Assembly: GCA_026986055.1 (NCBI GenBank)
Contig: JALSPH010000246.1
Coordinates: 1-7,301, forward strand
Source: Campylobacterales bacterium
GTDB lineage: Bacteria > Campylobacterota > Campylobacteria > Campylobacterales > Hydrogenimonadaceae
DNA length: 7,301 nucleotides
Reading direction: 5' to 3'
Shown: piece after piece, positions 4,867 through 7,301 of the stretch
Layout of the letters: the number at the start of each line of letters is the position of its first letter
How positions within the stretch are numbered: the stretch's first letter is position 1
The notes under the pieces: generated by a model
The model's input: the letters and a program-made list of their open reading frames with translations, nothing else
What the model was told of the DNA's origin: nothing
The model's database searches: none
Program-made: the position numbers and the translations under genes

Positions 4867-6930
4867 ATGCCTTTATCGAACCTGAACAAAGAGCAGCTTG
4901 AGGCTGCCAAAGCACCGTTTGGTCACAACCTGGTTATCGCTTCCGCAGGTACCGGAAAAACCTCGACAATCGTCGGCCGAATAGGTTATCTGCTTTCAAA
5001 CGGCATAGAGCCGGAGGATATTTTGCTTCTTACCTTTACCAACAAGGCAGCGGCGGAGATGATAGAGCGCCTTGGGGGTTTTTTTTCCAAAGAGGTTGCC
5101 GGAAGGATTGAAGCGGGCACATTTCATGCCGTAAGTTACAGGCACCTTAAAAGGGTGAAAAGAGATTTGAACCTAAAGCAGCCGACTGAGCTGAAGAGAC
5201 TTTTTAGAAGCATATACGAAAAGAGGCAGTTCCACCATATAGGTGCCGATACTCAGCCATTTGCGGCAAACTATCTTTACGACATATATTCACTTTTTCA
5301 AAATGCGACAAAGGAGCCTTTTGAAGTTTGGCTTCCAAAACGCCACGAGGGGCACGAACCTTTTTTGGATATCTATCTCGATATAGTAAAAGAGTTCGAA
5401 GAGACCAAAAGAGAGTTCGGTTTTGTAGATTTCAACGACCTCTTGATAATGATGCGTGAAGAGGTAAAAAGGGGTGGAGTCAACTTTAAAGAGATACTTG
5501 TAGATGAGTATCAGGACACCAACGAGCTTCAAGGGAGTCTCATAGATGCTATGGATGCCGACTCTCTCTTTTGTGTCGGCGACTATGACCAGAGCATTTA
5601 CGCCTTTAACGGTGCGAATATCAAGATAATAGGATCATTTACCCAAAAATATGATGATGCAAGGATATATACTCTAAAGAAGAATTACCGCTCCACGGCT
5701 GCGATACTCGAACTTGCAAACAGAGTGATAGAACATAACGAGAGGATCTACCTGAAACAGCTTGAGGTGGTAAGAGAGAGTAGGGCGGTTATGCCTAAAC
5801 TGTTGATATTCGAAAACCTTCTTCAACAATATGAATCCATCGCCAAAACTATACGGCGCTCAATGACGCCTCATAACGAAATAGCGGTGATCTTCAGAAA
5901 CAACGCATCCGCTGACGGTATAGAGGCTATGCTAAGAGATGAGGGGATCGCTTGTAGGCGTAAAGGGGGACGCAGTTTCTTTGATGCGAAAGAGGTTAAG
6001 GCGGCACTTGATATCGCCACTCTTTTGGCAAACCCGAAAGATATGATGGCGTTCATACATATCTTCGAGTATGCAAAAGGAGTCGGAAGCGCTACGGCAA
6101 AGGAGCTTTTCGAGGGGCTCGTGACTCTTGGTGAAGGGGACATGCTCAAAGGGCTTTTTGCACCGAAAGAGATGACAAACCCTTTCAAGGCAAGGGGGAT
6201 AAACTATCAGCTTGGACTATTTGACCATCCAACGCAAATAGGGTCAGTTTCGAGATTTTCCAATCTTGGCCTCGATGAGAAGTTTATGGCGCACCCACTT
6301 TTAAAACACCCATCCTTAAACAGCGATGGAGTGAAGTTTCTCTATAGCTTCTACAATCTTATGTCGGGATTGAAAAACAAGAAACAGCCTCTTTCGATAA
6401 TGAGATATATTTTAGCCTCGGATATTTACAGCTATATTTCAGAGTATCTCTCTACTCAGCGGGCGACACTCAAAAACGGTGAAATCGACGCTGCAAAAAA
6501 GGATGAGGCCAAAGAGCGCATAAAGAGAAAAGGCGTGTTGCTGCTTCAGCTAGCGCAGTCGTACGGAAGTTTGGAAAAGTTCATCAACGCCATGGTGCTC
6601 GGAGGCAGAGAGCTTAGTGAAGGTGAGGGTGTAAACCTGCTGACCGTACATGCGAGCAAAGGGCTTGAGTTTGAAGAGGTTTACGTTATAGATTTGATGG
6701 ATGGTCGTTTTCCAAACAGAAAACTGGCGGCTCAGGGCGGCAGCGTGGAGGAGGAGAGAAGACTCTTTTACGTTGCCGTCACCAGAGCGAAAAGTATACT
6801 TTTCCTCTCTTATGCAAAGTATGACAGCTTCAAAGATATAAGTTTCTTTCCCTCCCAGTTTCTCTATGAGGCCGGCCTTTTGAAAAAGGATTCGACCTAT
6901 GAGAAATTGAAAGCTCTTAGTGCCCTTTGA
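4867..6930 (+). CDS. UvrD/Rep/PcrA-family SF1A DNA helicase
   Basis: A 687-residue protein close in length to Rep (about 673) and PcrA (about 724). All SF1A motifs are visible: the Q-motif region LNKEQLEAA (6-14), I ASAGTGKT (25-32), Ia LTFTNKAAAEM (55-65), Ib GTFHAVSYR (84-92), II VDEYQDT (212-218), III GDYDQSIYAFNGA (238-250), IV NYRS (273-276), V LLTVHASKGLEFEEVYV (591-607) and VI EEERRLFYVAVTRAK (628-642). The family uses ATP to translocate 3'-5' on single-stranded DNA in repair, replication restart and removal of bound proteins; which job applies here cannot be told from sequence. Two oddities: motif III reads FNGA where FRGA or WRGA is usual, and QLGLF (448-452), inside the 2B region, resembles a sliding-clamp-binding peptide. 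A PcrA-like C-terminal Tudor segment seems absent. ATG 4867 is the only reasonable start (in-frame TAA at 4852), yet no clear Shine-Dalgarno precedes it. The 3' end overlaps the convergent gene by 14 nt. Confidence 0.93.
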   Translation: MPLSNLNKEQLEAAKAPFGHNLVIASAGTGKTSTIVGRIGYLLSNGIEPEDILLLTFTNKAAAEMIERLGGFFSKEVAGRIEAGTFHAVSYRHLKRVKRDLNLKQPTELKRLFRSIYEKRQFHHIGADTQPFAANYLYDIYSLFQNATKEPFEVWLPKRHEGHEPFLDIYLDIVKEFEETKREFGFVDFNDLLIMMREEVKRGGVNFKEILVDEYQDTNELQGSLIDAMDADSLFCVGDYDQSIYAFNGANIKIIGSFTQKYDDARIYTLKKNYRSTAAILELANRVIEHNERIYLKQLEVVRESRAVMPKLLIFENLLQQYESIAKTIRRSMTPHNEIAVIFRNNASADGIEAMLRDEGIACRRKGGRSFFDAKEVKAALDIATLLANPKDMMAFIHIFEYAKGVGSATAKELFEGLVTLGEGDMLKGLFAPKEMTNPFKARGINYQLGLFDHPTQIGSVSRFSNLGLDEKFMAHPLLKHPSLNSDGVKFLYSFYNLMSGLKNKKQPLSIMRYILASDIYSYISEYLSTQRATLKNGEIDAAKKDEAKERIKRKGVLLLQLAQSYGSLEKFINAMVLGGRELSEGEGVNLLTVHASKGLEFEEVYVIDLMDGRFPNRKLAAQGGSVEEERRLFYVAVTRAKSILFLSYAKYDSFKDISFFPSQFLYEAGLLKKDSTYEKLKALSAL
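6208..6222 (+). other. Candidate beta sliding-clamp-binding motif in the UvrD-like helicase
   Basis: These bases encode QLGLF (residues 448-452), followed by Asp. It matches the bacterial clamp-binding pentapeptide consensus QL(S/D)LF at four of five positions, with Gly at the variable third place. The surrounding segment (about 436-485) is rich in Gly, Pro, His and Asn and is probably a loop, as clamp motifs usually are. Binding is inferred and untested. Confidence 0.45.
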
Positions 6931-7301
6931 CGGCTCTTGCCATATCCCACATCGGCAGGAAGATTCCGAGTGCAAGAAGCAGTACGAGTCCGGCTATGAT
7001 CGCCAGCATAATAGGCTCAATATATGAAGACATATTGTCGAGTATATAGTTGAAGCGCATACGGTAGTAATCGGTCACTTTTCTCATCATATTATCGAGC
7101 TGACCGCTGCTTTCACCGGCAGAGATCATCTGAATTATCATATTTTCAAAAACACCGGTATCTTTGAAAGCTTCAGTGAGGCTCACGCCGCGTGAAACGG
7201 AAACTTTCACAGCTTCAAGCTTCTCTTTCATTACGGCATTGTCTATCATACCGGTCGCCGTATCGAGTGCATCGGCTATAGGAATACCGGCATGTACCAG
7301 T
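6917..7301 (-). CDS. GspF/PilC-type inner-membrane platform protein (type II secretion F domain), C-terminal part
   Basis: The frame is open to the window edge, so the gene starts beyond 7301; ATG 7249 is internal. Upstream of it the frame continues as LVHAGIPIADALDTATG, the AGIP-type motif that opens the second T2SSF domain. Then follow SVSRGVSLTEAF, MISAGESSGQLDNMM and YIEPIMLAII, and a C-terminal membrane segment (about 20 hydrophobic residues) ending in LPMWDMA. These are typical of the second half of GspF and PilC proteins. Such proteins sit in the inner membrane, contact the assembly ATPase (GspE or PilB) and support pseudopilus or pilus assembly. About 128 residues, one third of a usual family member, are visible. 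Whether it belongs to a type II secretion system or a type IV pilus cannot be decided without its neighbours. TAA is at 6917-6919, and the 3' end overlaps that of the UvrD-like gene. Confidence 0.92.
   Translation of the reverse strand, partial: LVHAGIPIADALDTATGMIDNAVMKEKLEAVKVSVSRGVSLTEAFKDTGVFENMIIQMISAGESSGQLDNMMRKVTDYYRMRFNYILDNMSSYIEPIMLAIIAGLVLLLALGIFLPMWDMARAVKGH

Overview
The window looks like the chromosome of a Campylobacterota (epsilonproteobacterial) species, probably a free-living Sulfurimonas/Sulfurovum/Hydrogenimonas-type organism rather than a host pathogen. This rests on three things seen here: a short BioV-type esterase (a family described from Helicobacter), a long Suv3-like helicase, and Lys/Glu-rich proteins in tightly packed genes. 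It is an inference, since no rRNA or other phylogenetic marker is present and no search was run.

Layout. Five genes lie head to tail on the + strand. (1) The 3' part of an FtsH-family AAA+ ATPase (1-928) has an intact ATPase core, but its peptidase domain has lost the zinc-binding HEXXH motif. (2) A BioV-like alpha/beta hydrolase (915-1454) overlaps it by 14 nt. (3) mog, encoding molybdopterin adenylyltransferase, probably starts at GTG 1447 behind a good ribosome binding site and overlaps bioV by 8 nt. (4) After 44 nt comes a 929-residue Suv3-like DExH helicase (2022-4811) with a 435-residue uncharacterised N-terminal region and a C-terminal four-cysteine zinc motif. (5) After 55 nt comes a UvrD/Rep/PcrA-family SF1 helicase (4867-6930) carrying a candidate sliding-clamp-binding pentapeptide. 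On the - strand, the 3' end of a GspF/PilC-type inner-membrane protein (6917-7301) converges on the UvrD-like gene, and the two stop regions overlap by 14 nt.

How the genes fit together. The overlaps make translational coupling of the ftsH-like gene, bioV and mog likely, and the short gaps suggest the two helicases may share the transcript. The products belong to different pathways (proteostasis, biotin, molybdenum cofactor, RNA and DNA unwinding), so this reads as a housekeeping gene string rather than one pathway. No tRNA, rRNA, insertion sequence, CRISPR array, prophage gene or intergenic stretch above 60 nt is visible. The points most worth a second look are the protease-dead FtsH paralogue, the architecture of the bacterial Suv3-like helicase, and the clamp-like motif in the UvrD-type helicase. 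None amounts to a clearly new multi-gene system.
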